DNA from: Candidatus Thiodiazotropha sp. (ex Monitilora ramsayi)
Lineage (GTDB): Bacteria > Pseudomonadota > Gammaproteobacteria > Chromatiales > Chromatiaceae
Length of the DNA: 64,000 bases
Reading direction: 5' to 3'
NCBI GenBank assembly: GCA_025655595.1
Contig: JAHXIO010000003.1
Span: 306,406-370,405, forward strand
Shown: one piece after another, positions 1-15,000 of the stretch
Numbering within the stretch: the first letter of the stretch is position 1
Layout of the letters: the number at the start of each line of letters is the position of its first letter
Notes under the pieces: generated by a model
Told to the model about the DNA's origin: nothing
Database searches by the model: none
The model's input: only the letters and a program-made list of their open reading frames with translations
Program-made: the position numbers and the translations under genes

Positions 1-3000
1 GTGTAAAACCGAGGTTGACAGCTTGTAGCAACGGAGTACTGTCAAGCGCCGTCAGCGAATTGGAGACACTGACCGTAATGTCGCCACTGTAATTCAGTGT
101 CGGTTCGAAGCGGATGTCGATATAGCCACCGTTGACGGTATTGATGCCTTCGGCGCTATATCCGGCCGTATCGAGCGGTTGTGCGCTTGAGTCGAGCACC
201 TGGACGGCCGAAGCCAACACCTGTGGATCGGTGTTGATCAATTTGTTGAACTGCAGTCTGATGACATCGTCGCGACTGATCAGCTGTGTCGCAGCCGGTA
301 CCGATGCGGTCAATACCAATGACGGCGTCGAAGTGATACCCACACCGTTGTCATTGCCGAGCATCAGGCTTCCCTGGTTCGAGAACAACTCGGAGTAGGC
401 GTCACCCGGGGGTGCATCCTGCCAGTAAACGGTCTGATAAACCGAATCGGCATCCGGCTGCAAAATCAGGTACTCCCCACCGGTGCTGATCGCGATCTGA
501 CCGTGCTGGACAACCATGGATACCGAATCGATGTGGTCGCTAGCGAGATACCCTCTGGAAACCGGCTGAATAGTGTAGGTGGGTGAAGTTCCCAGGTTAC
601 TGTAGATAACCAGGTGGAGTGTCCTGTCCCGCATCAGCAACACGTAGAGCTGATCGTCCAGCCACTGCACATCGACCGGCTTGCCCCTGAGTTCGCCGTC
701 GAGGAACACGATATTGTTGTACGGCGGCTCCATCTCGTTGTCGTTGAGATCGAAGAACCTGACATAACCCGATCCCAGGTCATTGGCTACCGACATCGCC
801 AGCACGCGCTGCGGCAACTGGATATCGACGTCGGTGGCGATGTGCCCTGGCACGGGGAAGTCGATCACCCTCAGCGGATTGCTCAGATCGGAGACGTCCA
901 CCACGAGCAAACCCTCAGCCCCTGCTGCCAGGTACGCATTACTATCCAGCAACGCCATACCGGTAACCGGACTGTCGGTACGCATCTGCGACAATCTGAC
1001 CGGGTTGTCGTAGATCGCCACATCGTAAATCTCGAGACCCGCCGGCATCAGGAAGCGGTTTTCGTCCGTCGGCTCGGCACCCGCTCTGACACCGATAAAG
1101 AGCTTGTCAGCACGTGAAACCGCGGCACCGATCTCCATCGGCGGATAGTTCGGCAGATGAACGCCACGACCGGAAGGCAGACGGTAGGAGAACTCGCCCA
1201 CCAACACTTCACCATCGATCATCGACAGATAGACATCGTATATACCGGGGAACACGACACCCGGCAGGCGGAAAGCGAACTCATCGAGCGCAACCACATC
1301 GTCGCCAAGATCCACAACCATATTGCCGGCAACCTCGAAACTCCGGATCTCTTCACTGTTGGCACGGCTGCGCAACACTACCTTGCTACCCGGGAGTATG
1401 GTTTTCAGATTACTGGTGATAGTGATTCCCTGTCCGCCATCAACCAACCCTGAATCCTTACTCAGTCCGAATGTGGCGTCCGCCGGATTATCCCCGATAA
1501 CGATCGAGCCCACACTGGTGGCTTCGAGGCCGGCATCATTGATGCGGAGATGGTGCTGACCGGAATTCAGCGCCAGTAACTCCAACGCGCCGGCTGGAAT
1601 CTGCAGTTCGGTATCGGAAATGAAATTTACAGCGATTTCGAACTGGTCGACGAATACCCTGGCGCCGCTCGAGAAGCCGCTGCCATGGATGATAATCGTC
1701 TGGCTGTTGCCGCGATGGAACATGCCATTCTCCACCCTGTCGATGACCGGGCGTGTTGCGCTGGAAGGTGCAGCAACGACGTCGAGCACGAACGGCACCC
1801 ACAAACCGCTACTGCGCAGATTCTCGACCCGGTGCACCTCAACCCTGTAGGCCAGACCTTCGGTGCGTAAGAAGTCGACGCTGAAACGGTCGCTGGCGCC
1901 TTGAGTCTCGTCGATCGCCTGCAGAGTAAAGGCAACATCCTCGCTGTTGTCGAGGCGGGTGACGGTTAATGCGCCCGGATCGAGCAGCGATGCGGTGGCA
2001 ACGACCTCGTTGAAGGTGATTCCGAGGGTTTCGCCGGCCGCGATCAGCTCGCCGTATTCGATCGAACTGCCCGTTACGAAGGCATGTGGCATTTGCAGCA
2101 CGCTGATAGACGGTTTGCCGGAAGCGGCGATCAGGCGATCCTTATAGGTATCCGAGGCCTTGATCGTCTCCTGGTTACCGGCGGATATGACCTCTGGCTG
2201 TAGCGGATCGCGGATATCCAACACGAACACACCTGCGTTCTGCGCCGAGGCGAACAGCAGGTTGCCCTTCCGATCCAGCCTGACGATACTGCCCGGATCA
2301 TTTACGTACTCGTCGAAAGCGAAGCGGGTACGGATTTCTGGCCTGTCCCGATCGATGATCTCGATGCCGTTGATGCCCACCGCGGCGATGACGTAGTCCC
2401 TGTAGGTGACAAAATCGGTGACGGGCGCATTGAAATCGAAGCGTTGTGTCAGCACAGACTCGAAAATATTGACTGCGGTAATCGAATCGACAATTTCATC
2501 GGAATAAGCCTTATCAGATTTGACCGCACTCAATGTGAAATTCGGATCCACATCCAATCGGTTGGAAGAATAGGAAGTTAGCACGCATGAACTAAAATGA
2601 TCCTTGCCGACGGCAAAGGCCGATTGCCAACTTAGTCCCTCTCTTACGCCTGCGCTAAGCAGCCATTTTCCGTCCCGCTGCAACTCCACTGCGCCTTCCA
2701 ATCCGGCGATCTGTTCCATGGCGACCGGGTCAGCGCTGTCAACGATGTTTACCCCGTAAGTAAGACCACCATACGCCTCTCCGTCTGAAGCGGGTTTGCA
2801 AAGATTGGGTGTGCCAAAACGATCATCCGCGGCGGTCAACGCAAACAAGGCATTGCCGACACTCACCACGTCGGCGGTCCGGAAGTGCCTACCTCTATAG
2901 AGAGCGCGACTGTGGACATTAAGCGCATTGAGATCGTCCGCGTTCAACGTTGTGATACCGCCACTACCTGCCGCCACGTGAATGTAGCGATTCTGACCAT

Positions 3001-6000
3001 CTGCGGAAAGCTGCACCGGGGTGATGCGGGCCGATTCAGCTGAGGTGATCAAATCGATGCCACTGAGATCGAAATTCTCCAGTTTCAGCAACTCATCATC
3101 AGTGATGGTTTCCAGGCGTCGCTTGGCCAGCAAGTGGACATACTCGCTAAAGCGATCCACCGCCTGCTGGCCTTCCGCCCCGCTAGGCAGGTTGGTATTG
3201 GCGCCGGCGAACTGCGGCTGCTGCGGGTTCTGGATATCGAAACTGGCGACTAGGCTGGCGTCGGGCAGACCATGCCCGTTCGACCAGCGCATATTGCCAC
3301 CCGACGGTACCGTCGTAACCCCGGTTTTTTTGTCGATTTCGATCTGGTGCGTCTGGTGCAACAGGCCACCGTTGGTCAGTGCCAAACCGGACTCTTCGTC
3401 AACCACCACGTCCGAGGTGAAGATATTGGAAGCCGTGCTGGTGGCCAGCAGCTTGAGGCCGTAACCGAAACCGTTCTCCTTCGGCAGCTCGGACCGGTTG
3501 TCGTAGCGGTCTTCTGCGACCACCGCATGCCTCCCGCTTGGACCGCCGCCGGTGACCACGCGCATATGTGTGGTTGACAGCACCTTGACCGAACGCGCCG
3601 GCAGCGGGCCGATACGTACTTTGATGGCATCCAGCACCGTGTTGCCCGGCTCGAATCCTTCACCGAACACGGAGATCTCGGTGCCGCCGGTAAGCGGTCC
3701 CCACAGTGGCGAAATCGATTCCAGCTTGACAGGTGCGTCCACCACCAGTCCGCCGCTCAGCGTAGCGGACTCCCATACACCGGAATCGTTGACACTGACG
3801 GTAACGTCATACTGCCCTGCCTGTGCCATCGGCGGCAGGCTGGCGGTGATAATCGCACCGCGCTGGTCGGTATCCGTCGTCTCGATGTCGATAATCTCCG
3901 CGGGTACGCCGCCGACATAGACCTCGACGGCGGCCGGATCACCGACGATGCCGAGCCCGGAGACCGTGATCTGCGACCGCTTGTCTCGCTGAACACGGCG
4001 CGGCACCACCGATTCGAGACGGAGCTCATCCGACCTGATGCCGCGGTAGGTGAATTCGAACGCCTGGTCGTTGAGCAGGCGATAGAGACGGATGTTCAAC
4101 GTATCCGAAACAGGCTTAAGCGATTCGACACCTGCCTGCACCACCAAATGGAAACGATCGCCCGTTGCCAGGCCATGACCCGGCTTGAGGGTGACGATGG
4201 CATCGTTGTTGATGATCTCCACGCCGCTCGGCAGCTCGGCGCCCGCTTCGGTGAACAAGGCGAAACGATGCAGGTTCTCCGGCCACAGGTCGATCGCCTT
4301 GTTGAAGCGAACGATGATCTTCTCGTTCAACAGGGCATCCTGGTCGAGGATACGGTTCTCGGGATCGACTTCATGGATCTTGAGCACCACGTCAGGCGTC
4401 ACCTGAACGATGGTGTCACCTGTCCCGCCGGTAATCGCCGAGTAGTCACCGGCCAGCACCGAAGTTACGGTGAAGTTGCCCAGTGCCTCCATGCCCTCGG
4501 TGACGACCGGGTTGTACGGATCGGTGATGTCGACCGTGACGACGCCGGCCGAACCCAGCGCCAAATAGGCCACGTTGCCGTTGACATCTACATCGTGAAC
4601 GAAACCGTAATCCGTGACGCGGGAGATGACCTTCGGATTGGTGTGGTCACTGATATCGATGATTGCCATGCCGCCTTCACCGGCCGCGACGAAGGCGTAG
4701 TCGCCCCGGGTCACCACACTGATCGACGGCACGCTGACCATGCCGGTCACATTCAGGCCTTTGGCGGGGTCGTTCTCGATGACATAGAAACCACCGGTCG
4801 CAGGGTTCAGGCTGTCGACCAACATATTACTGCGGACATCGTACATGCCAGCGACTACGGCATAGGCATTGATCTCCCCGGCAACGGTTTGGATCTGCGT
4901 GGCATCGAGTGCGGTAACACCGCCCGGCAGGGTCAACTGCTGGCTCAGGTAGACCTTGGTGTGTAAGTGGGCGTCAACGATACCGAAACCGCCCTCGCCC
5001 ATCGCGATCAGCGCCCGGTTGTTCCGCACCTCGATACCCTTTGCCAGGGCGGTGAACAGGGGCAGCTCATGGATGATGCTGGTACTGGTGATATCGCTGG
5101 CGGCGAAGTTAATGACGAAGAGCTTGGCATCGAGGGAGTCGCCCAATCGCACTGCCGTGACGAAAACCCGATCGTATCCGCGCTCGAAATAGGTATCCAC
5201 CCCGATGGCTTGATAACCGTCAGGCAGCTCGACGGCGGCCACGATGCGGTCGTCGACCTTATCGTCATTGCGATCGATGAACTCACGCAGCGCGTCTTCG
5301 GTAAGAGGATTCTGAGCATCGCCTGTAAACGTTGAGGCATCGATGTTGTAGATCACAACCCCTTCAGAACCGTTGGCGGTGACCAAGTAGGTACCGGTCG
5401 GATCAACCGCCAGATCGTAGATCTTGTCCTTGTGACGGATGCTCGATTGCACCGGTTGCTGGTACTCGAAGGCATTCGGTAACAAGGCAGCCTGACCATT
5501 GTTCAGGCTGACGCGGACATCCGCGGGCCCGAGCCGGCCACGCGGTGTCAACAACTCGACCGTTTCCGGATCGAGAACCCGGATGTTCGCCGGGTCGACG
5601 GGAATATCATCGAAAAATACCGACAGCGTGCTAGTGCCCGGTGTGAAACCACGCCCCTGGAGCCTGACCAGTGTGCCGCCGTTGATCGAGCCCTGTCCCG
5701 GCGAAACGGCCTCAAGTTCAAGACGCTCGACGTAAATCACGCCGCCGATCACCGAGTCGCCGGCGCCGTTGGCATTGGTCACCTGCAAGTTCGCGGGACC
5801 CGCGAAATTCGACGGTGCGGCGATCGTGAAACGTGTGGTATCGGTGTCAACGGTCTCGACTGCGGTAACCGGCGCAATCAACCCGGATACCCTGAATACC
5901 GGCGACGAAGGATTGGTAACCGTCACCTGGACCGGGCCACCGTCGGTGGTGACATTGGCGTTCTCGATCAGATCGATCTGTGGGGGGGGCGTATCGTCCG

Positions 6001-9000
6001 CGGCGGTGCTGAAGTTGAGCGTGTAATCGAGCAATCCGCTGGTCCTGCGGGTGCCGGCATCGACCGAGATTTCCAGCCTGTAGGCGCTGCTCGCGAGCAG
6101 TGGTGCATCGGGCACGATGGTAATGGTGCGGCCGTCGTCGGACAGCGTGGCCGTGAAGCTGATCGACACTCCGTTATCCGAGCCGTCATCGTATATCAGC
6201 GCCAGGTAACGCGACAGGTAGGCCTGCGCGGTTTCACCCTCGGGGATGATCAGCGGCACCGACAATGTCAGGGTGATCGGTGCCGACAGCCTGACATTCT
6301 GCTCGTTATCGGCCGGCTCGCTCGACACCAGGTCTCTGACCAGCGAATCGATGATGGTCAGCTCGTTCTTGAGAGCATGGATGACCAGGCCGTCATCGGT
6401 ATGCACCAATGTGACCGGCATATCCACGCGCTGGTACAGGGTCAATGCATCCAGCAGGCCCACCAGCGACGGGTCGGATGTATCGAACAAGCTGAGATAA
6501 ACATCGTACTTCGGATCGCCCGCAGCCTTCTCATCACAATTGATGACACACTCGGTATTGACCGTCGTTGCAAGCGTCGCGCTGGCGTCTAGGCTAAAAC
6601 TGCCACCTGGGATTTTGAAACCCCGGTCTTCGTCGTAACGACCCAGCTCCAACGGATTACGCGGATTGGCAAGGTCACGGATCAATATCGGCGAATCGCT
6701 GTGTAACACAGCAATGCGTGAATCGGACTGTGCGGACAGCGAGTGTTTATCCGTGTAAATGATACCCGCATCGGTTTGACCACCCACTTGTGGCAGGCTG
6801 GGCTGTGTCAGGTCGTAGATCAGGTGCGCGCCCGGCGGCGGCGTTACGCCAATATATGGAGGGGTATGTACCAAGTGTAGCAAATCGCCAGCAACCATGA
6901 GGTCGTTCAGCTTCAGCTTAGTGTTGCGTCCTTTGTAAAGAATGGTATCGATGACCTTGATCAGAGTCGGCCTCGCCGGATCAGCAAGACTGATGACTGC
7001 GACGCCATCGTGATCGTTACCAGCGAACAGCAGTTTATCCTTACTATCCATATACCGCACCGGGGAGTCGAACGGCAGATCCAGTGCATAGAGCACGTCA
7101 CGATCCCGTGCCGGATCCCCACCGACCTGCCCCGGCAGCCGGTCTTCGCGATCATACACCAGGATGACATTGCGGCCTTCGTAATCGGTGTTGATCATCG
7201 GGAATTGTATGCCGGTTGCCGCCACGTAGAGATGATTATTGCCCAGCTGGATGGCGTGCGGCGTCAAATCCTGTGACAGGTTGAAATAACCGAGACCGTG
7301 CAGCGGCGCCGCCTGGTCGAGTTGGTCGCGCTGATAGTGCACCAGGCTGATCCAACCCGGGGCATAGTAGTTGCGAAAGTATTCTTCCGAGGTGACCTCT
7401 GACGGCGAATCTACATTTGGAAAATCAGTGACACCCCTACCCAATACATAGATCAGGTTTAGCCGTGAATCGGACTCTAGCGCCACGATCTCGCCAGGCG
7501 GCAGCATTGTCGCATCAGGGGTGTATTCCATATTTTCGTCAAGCAAGTCATTGATCATGCCGTATGTCAGCTTCAACGGATTGGCGATATAGGAATTGAC
7601 CGACAGCTGACCGTAGAACAGTCCATTCTCAAGGATGTGACGCGCCCCTGTATTGTCGGAAATTTCGAGGTCGACGAAACCCCGGTAGCCGCCGCCAAAA
7701 TCGGCAACCGTCCACTGCATCCGTTCCGAGCTGTAGAGGCTGAGGCGGTCATTGTCTACCGTGAAGCTGACACTATTCTGCGGCTGACCATGGGGATAAG
7801 CCAGTAGCTCGACGCCGTCGTGGAAGCCGTAACCGACGATATCGACGCGGTCCCCCTCACCGGCCTGACTGATGCGTACCACCGCGGGATCGACGAACGA
7901 TATCTGCAGTTGATCCACATAGACGAAAGCACCTACCACCGTATCCGCAAGCCCCGCATCGTTGATCACTTCCACTGCGGCGGGACCCGCGTAATTTGGC
8001 AAGGTGGTGGCAACGATCTTCTGGTACGGATCGCCTGCATCGGCAGGCAGCACCTCTTCGACAACTAGCTGTTGTCCGCCTACGATCAGCTTCGGCGTGG
8101 CACCGAAATCGAGACCGCGAACGACGATGCGGGTGCCGCCGTCAATGCCGCCGGTAGACGGCGACACGGATACGATATCCGGCGCATTGGCGTCGCCGGC
8201 GAAGGAGGTGGTAAAACCAAAGACATAGTCGCCGGCCAACCCCAGTCCCGTCAGCGGCGTCAGCGATGAGTCGATGATGACGAAATATTGCTGCCCGGCA
8301 TCGAACAGAAAACCGGGATCGCGGGTTATCTCGATAAAGCGGGTGGCCGGTTCACCGTCGCGCAATGCGAAGGTGGCACTGAAGTTCGCGGTCACATCCT
8401 CGCCGATCTGCGGGTCGCCCGCGAGCACCGTGATGTAGTCCCCAGGCACCGTATCCAGGGCCAGTGCATTGGACAGCTCGATGGTGATGGTATCGAGCCC
8501 GGTGCGAACATTGTTCTCGTCACGTCCCGGCACATGACCGAGCACCGAGAGTTCGGTCAACTCGATCTTGCTGATGCCCCGCTTGCCACCGGCAACCTGT
8601 ACACCACCGCGGGCCACAACCATGCCCCGGGCGGCAAAATCGGAGCTGGTGGCGTCCTTGTGAATGAGCACAGGTTTGGTCATGTCGGTTGCGCTCGCAG
8701 CCAACAGCGACAAGTCGACGATCTCGACCAGGGATCTTGCCGGCCGATCCTCCTGATCCGAGTACATGACGCTGACATAGGCCTTGCCGCCGCGTACATG
8801 TACGTCATAAGCGCCATCCGGCACCAGGTCCGGACGAGCCGGGTAGAGATCGACGACGTGCAGCAGCTGCGGGTGGTAGGGATCGGCAATATCGATGATA
8901 TTGAGTTGCGAATAGCGCCCCTGGCCGGCCATGTCGGTCATGTAGAGGCGATCGCCTTCGATGGCGATGCGGTTGGCAACACCGAGGGTGTCCAGTGTGG

Positions 9001-12000
9001 CGACGATCGGCATTGCCGGATCCTCGATATCGGCAATCACCAAGCCTTCATGGGAAGCCGCGATGAAGGCGAAGCCATCGCGTATTTTGACGTCACGACT
9101 GAAGCCGTTCGGCTTGATGTACGCAAGATGATAGGGCGCGGCGAAGTTGCTGATATCGATAACCTGAACGCCGCCGTTGCCGTTAGCCACAAACGCCAGG
9201 TCGTCCTCACGGTCGATACCGTAGACATCCGGATAAGGCATGTCGATACGACCGTTCAGTGTGTAAGGAATACCCAGCGCCGTCTGCTGGCTGCCTACTG
9301 TAAACAGTAACAGTTCACCGCTTGTATTAGTGTCGTAAACCTTGCCGGTCAACGGATCCTGATTGATGTCGTCGATAACCAAATCGTCGAATTCGCAACC
9401 GGGACCGATGCAGCCCCCATTGTCGGGATCGATATCGAACACACCGTGCTTGGCGGCCAGCACCAGGTTGCTGTCTGCATGGATTTCACCGATGGTGCCG
9501 GTGAAAATCTCCGCCGAACCTGCGAGCAGTTCGGAATAAACAAAGAACTCACCATCGAGCTCCTGCGGCTCCGACACGTCGTCGAGCAGGAACAATCCTG
9601 TCCGGGCTGGCTGCGTGCGGATTTGCTCGAGAGTGTCGGTCAACGTCAGATTACCCAGGTCCGTCTCATGCCGCATCGGATCCAACATGGCCCAGGCCGC
9701 GATCATGGCGCCGGTGCGCTCATCGTCGACATACTGGTCGACTGCGGTGTAGTAGACGTCGCGCGCGATACTTCTCAGCTCGTCCAGCTCTTCAGCACTA
9801 CCCGACATATAGGTACCGGGGTCGGCCGGCGAAAGGAAACGGCGCTCGGAGATATCGAGTCCGACTTCATGGAAGCTCTCGACCGAAGCCTCGTGGTTCG
9901 GCGTGTTGACCCTGGTTACAATGCGCAGGCGTTCGTTGCGATGATTGGTCCGCGACTGCAGATTGCCATCGACAAAGTCCGCCCAGTAGATGTAGTAGTG
10001 ATTATCCGGATCGCTGACCGGCGTTGTGTCACCGGGATCTCGGCCGTCGTCTCTGACTAGTTGGATCTCGGACTCGGCCAGCGGTATCCAGTTGCCGCTG
10101 TCGTCGAGATACACACGGGTCAGTGTGCTGGATACCAGGCGGTCGGTCTCGACACCGATGTCGCTGACCTCCGCCACGATCCGCATCGCTCGATTCTCGG
10201 TAACGATGCTGCCGTCGAATGGCTGCAACTGGCCGATCTTCGGCCTCACCGTATCTTCAACCTTGCCCACATGCACCACCTGGCTGCGGGCGGAATGGCC
10301 GAGTACATCATAGGCTTCAGCCTGTAACACGAAACCGGTGGCGCCTTCCGGCGGTGTCACCAATGCACGGAAGATGTTCTCCTGTGCAAAGCCACCGTCG
10401 GTGGCGGTGTAGTTGTCGAAGGCGGTGAACACGGGTACGTCATTGACGTAGAAGACGACCCGATCGATACCGTCGCGACCCAGGTCATCGATCGCCTCGA
10501 CGAAGATCTCGATATCCTGGCCGTCGATGATCACGGATGCGTCATTCGCCGGCTTGATGATCTCCACGCTTGGCGGCTGATCCTCGGCGATACTCAACTC
10601 CAGCGTGAACGACCTGTCGGATTTGTAACCGTCAATGTCGGTGACCTCGGCCTGGAAGCTCAGTACCTCGCCGACACGGTTGACCGGCACCGTCAGATGG
10701 AACTGGAACGGGAGGGTGATATCCTCACCCACTCTCTCGAAGACAGGCGTTTCGCCGACAGCGTTCACTGCCTGGTAGAGCACCGCCGAATCGACGCCGA
10801 CCTCGGGGTCTTCGGCCAGAACGTTGACTACGATGTCCCTGCCCTCGGTGACCTCGGTGATATCGCCCAGGCTGTAACCTTCCTTGTCGAGGATGTTGAT
10901 CCCGGTCACGGTCGGTATCGCGTTGCGCAGCATCACGATGTCATTGTGTGTGGCGATGCTGGTGTTGCCCGCGCCGTCGTTGGCGCTGACCTCCAGTTTC
11001 AGGGGAAGCTGGTTGACCGCGTCAGTGTAGGCGGCACCCATGTAATCCGCAATCGAGCCCAGCGGAATTGTGCCTGCGTACGGCGGGCGTATCACGTCAC
11101 GCTGGAAGACGATCTCAGTACCGGCGAACAGTTTGATCTGGGCGAAGTTGACCTTGACGTTGTCCTCGATCTCAGCCACGTAAGCCAGTCCGCGGTTCTC
11201 GACCACGGTGGCGCCCCCCGGGTCCGGCTGCACAATGCTGATAGTCGGTGCATCGACGTCGCGATCGACCTGGACCCGCGTCGGTTTTGCCGTCACGACT
11301 GAACGGGCGTCTCCTGTATAGCGAACCTCGGTCGTGCTCGCCGTCAGTACGACATCCTGGCCCGCCTGTCCATAGGGGACCTGGATCAGGAATTCATAGG
11401 GATAGCTGGTATCGGCGAGGATCCTCTCGCCATCGATCAGATTCGAGGCCGTCAGGATCACCTTGTCGATGCCGAGATCATCGACCGCGTTGACCTGCAC
11501 CAAAATATGATCGCCCTCGATGACGCGGGAGCCGTCGACTGGTGCGCCAATGCTGACCACCGGCGGTTCGTCGGCGACCACATCGAGATTGACGGTCTCG
11601 ATGGCACGGTGCGCGTCGAGATCACCGAATGCCGCACCATAGGTGTCGATGGCTTCGATGCGTAACTGGATAATGTTGTTCGCCGGGGCCACTGGATCGA
11701 AGGCGGGCATATCGAGCTGAAAGCTGTAGGGCGGCGCCTGCAAGGCCAGGTTGAAGAACTCGGTCCCGTTGCGACTGGCGATCAGGCGCACCGACGACAG
11801 GCCGACATCGTCGAAGGCCGTCACGTTTACCACCACAGGCGCGCTCTCGACGACCTTCTGGCCGTCTTCTGGGGTAACGATATCCAACACCGGCCGCTCG
11901 TCCACCCGTATGGGATAGCTGACCTCACGAACTCGACTATTACCGCTGGCGTCTACAGCAACAACTTTGACCCAGACATCGAACAGGTCGCCACCGTCGG

Positions 12001-15000
12001 GGGACGGCACCAAACCGCTGAAATGCCCGTAGAGATCCGCAATCCTGTCGACATGCAGCAGTTGCAGGTATTCCGGAGTATCGATGTTGACGGTGGTGAC
12101 CGGTTCGAAATCGCGTGGCTCGATATCGTCGATCGTCCTTACAGGCAGGCCGTAGTCACTGCGCAGGTACTCATTCGACCCGGTTCTCACACCGTAAGCG
12201 GTGTAGAGTTCCAACCTGCCGACCTTGACGTTGTCGAAAGCGGAGAAGCCCAGCGTAATGTCGCCGAGTTCATGTACACCGAAGCCGGGTTCGGGCTTCG
12301 AAATGATGACCTCAGGGTTGATATCGTCCGGTGCCGCCTGGATGGTGATGCTGTGGCGTCCGACCGCACCGTCCGAATCGGTGATTAGTGCGGTGATAGT
12401 GACCGGCTCGCTGGTGGTTATCAGTCCCTGTGGAACGGCCACGTAGGTGCCCGCTTCCATCGAGTTCGGTGAAGCCCGGTTACCGTATTCGTTGGCCAAC
12501 TCGATCGAATAGTTCTGCTCGATATCGTCGTAGATCGAGGCGAAAGCCTGATCGATACGGCCGTCACCGCCAGCGCCCATCACCGTCGGCATTGCTGTGC
12601 TATCCAGTGAGGTCAGCGGAGTGTCGTTGACGAAAAATTCCAGCTTACTCAGGCTTAGCTCCCGGTCGTCAGCCGCCACCACGCCGACGGCAATGCGGAA
12701 TGTGCCGGCTGCAACGAACTGATCATCGGCAGGCGACACGATACGGATGCCGGGCACCATGTTGGTCAGCGGATGAACCAGGAAGCTCCTTGTCGTGAGA
12801 TTGCCGTAAGTATCCTCGAGCTCGATGTCGTACCGGGTCGAACTCAGTTCATTGAACTGGACGACCGTCGAAACCGCATCGTGACGTAGCGGTAGCGCGG
12901 GACAACTGTTGCCCATTTCACGCTGATATTCGACGACGCGCTGGCCATCCTGCTGGACCCGATACAGGGTGTAGCGTGAAAGCCCCACGTCGTCGTCTAT
13001 AGTCGTGTCGAGCTTGAAGTTCTCCCCTGTTCTGACGAAGAACTCGCCGAAATTGAGCCGGTCTGCGCTATCGATCACCCTGCGGTATTCATCGTTCACC
13101 AGGTAGGAAGAGAATCTCGTCAGGCTCAATTGCGGTGCGGCATTGGGTTCGACCGGGAAGCTCAGCGTCTTGGTGGCGGTATAACCGCTGGGATCTGTGG
13201 CGACCAGTTGCAGATCGAGATCGCCACCGAGATAGTCACGGGGCACCTCATAGATGATTTCCATCCCCTGCTTCTGGTAGCGACCGGCGGTTTCGCGTAC
13301 CAGGGTGCCGTTCTCGAACAGTTTGACCGTTTCTACCAGGTCCGTGTTATCGCCTGCATCCAGCTTCAGCTTCAGCTGAGTCAACGGCTTGACGGTAATA
13401 CCGAGTGCAGGTGACAAGACGTCAAGTTCAGGCAGGAAGTCATCGTTATTCAGATTTTGGATATAAAGAGGCTCGATGCCCACTTCCCCCCGTTGGTGCG
13501 AGAAGCTATCCACGGCATGTGCCAGTAAGACGACGCGCTCGAAGTCGTTGCGCACCGGTGTGGGCATGGCATGGCCGCTGATGCTGCTCGCCGAGGATGT
13601 GTATTTCTGCACATTTCGGCTCGAGATGAATGCCACCGATTCGCTGCCGTCTGACAAGATTTCCCTGACCTGGTAGCTCAACATCAGTTGTGGTGAGATC
13701 CTACGATTCTTGCCGTCACTGATCTCGTATTCGCGGACCTGATCCATCGTCTCCAGGTCGACACGTATGGATTGCAGGAAGAGGTCTACCGGCGCACTTG
13801 TAGTATTGTCGACGACGACGGGGCGAATGATGGCGGTAACCACGTCTGCCTGCCGCAAAGCGTTGAGATCGACACCGATATCGCCCGCAATCACTTCATC
13901 ACTAACCATGGCGGAACAGGCTGTGTCGGTGTATCGGCGCACCTTGTAACTGATGCTGTAATCACCGGTCAATGCGAGCTTGAGTATGCCACCGCCAAAG
14001 CTTTGCGGATTAACTGTCATCCTGCCCTGCGCCGTACCCAAGGCTGTCGCGGTGTCCACCTGCAGGAGAGCCTCAAGCGTACCGGCTTCCGGATATCCGA
14101 TGTCTATCGCAGGCCGATAATCGCTGCCGACCATCCGCCCGGTCGCGCTCAAATCGGAACCGGTGACGATGCCTACCGGGTCACGGCCACCGCCGGCTTC
14201 GAGGCCACGCAACGAGGTGTAAAACGGGAAATAGACCACCGGATCGCTGGTCGAAACATAATCGTCGATGACGTCGAGCGAAAACTTGATCAGTCCACCC
14301 TTGACCAGCCCGCTATCATCATCGACGTCGCTGACACTGATTATCGGTGCCTGGTCCGGTTCGATCAGCACCTGCTTGCTGGCGCTGGCTTCATTACCTG
14401 CCGCGTCGTGCGCCACCACGTTCAGCGAGAAGGTCTTACCCTGTTCCGGGATTGGCGCGTAGACCGATAGATCGATCTCGAAAACCGAGTTATCGCTAGT
14501 GACATCGAGGCCCTGCTTGTCGACGACCACCGTCTCGGTCTCGTCCACCAGGGTCACCCGGTAATCCTGCAACGACACGTCGTCGCGGACGCGAATCCTC
14601 GCCTCCAGCGGCTGACGGTCGTACACGGTGGCAGGTGGCGATTCAATGCTGATGATGGGCGCGGTCGTATCGCCCAGGACGGTCAGCTTGACCGCTGGTG
14701 TGTCCACACTATTAACACCGTAGTCCGAGGCCCGCAGGAACAGGTCGTAGACCTCGCCGACGTGATTGAAATAGGTAGCCGGCAATGTTGCCTGGCCGCT
14801 GAACTCAGTAAAGAACCTTTCGCCGACGATCAGCTCGCCAAAGCTCAACGGATTAGGTGCGGTCTGCTGCTCGACCCGGTCCTTTTTGGTGAATACCTCC
14901 CACGGCAGCTCGGTCTCGTTGCCCTGGCCATCCCTGATGATCAGGTGGACATCGGTCACGTAAAAATTATCCTCACCGACACCGACGACATCGATCGGCT

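Noticed and set aside
8288..9310. Long plus-strand frame (340 codons), and others such as 614-1117 and 4148-4966
   Set aside because: They are antisense shadows of the giant minus-strand gene, with low-complexity His/Arg/Asp-rich translations and no ribosome sites.
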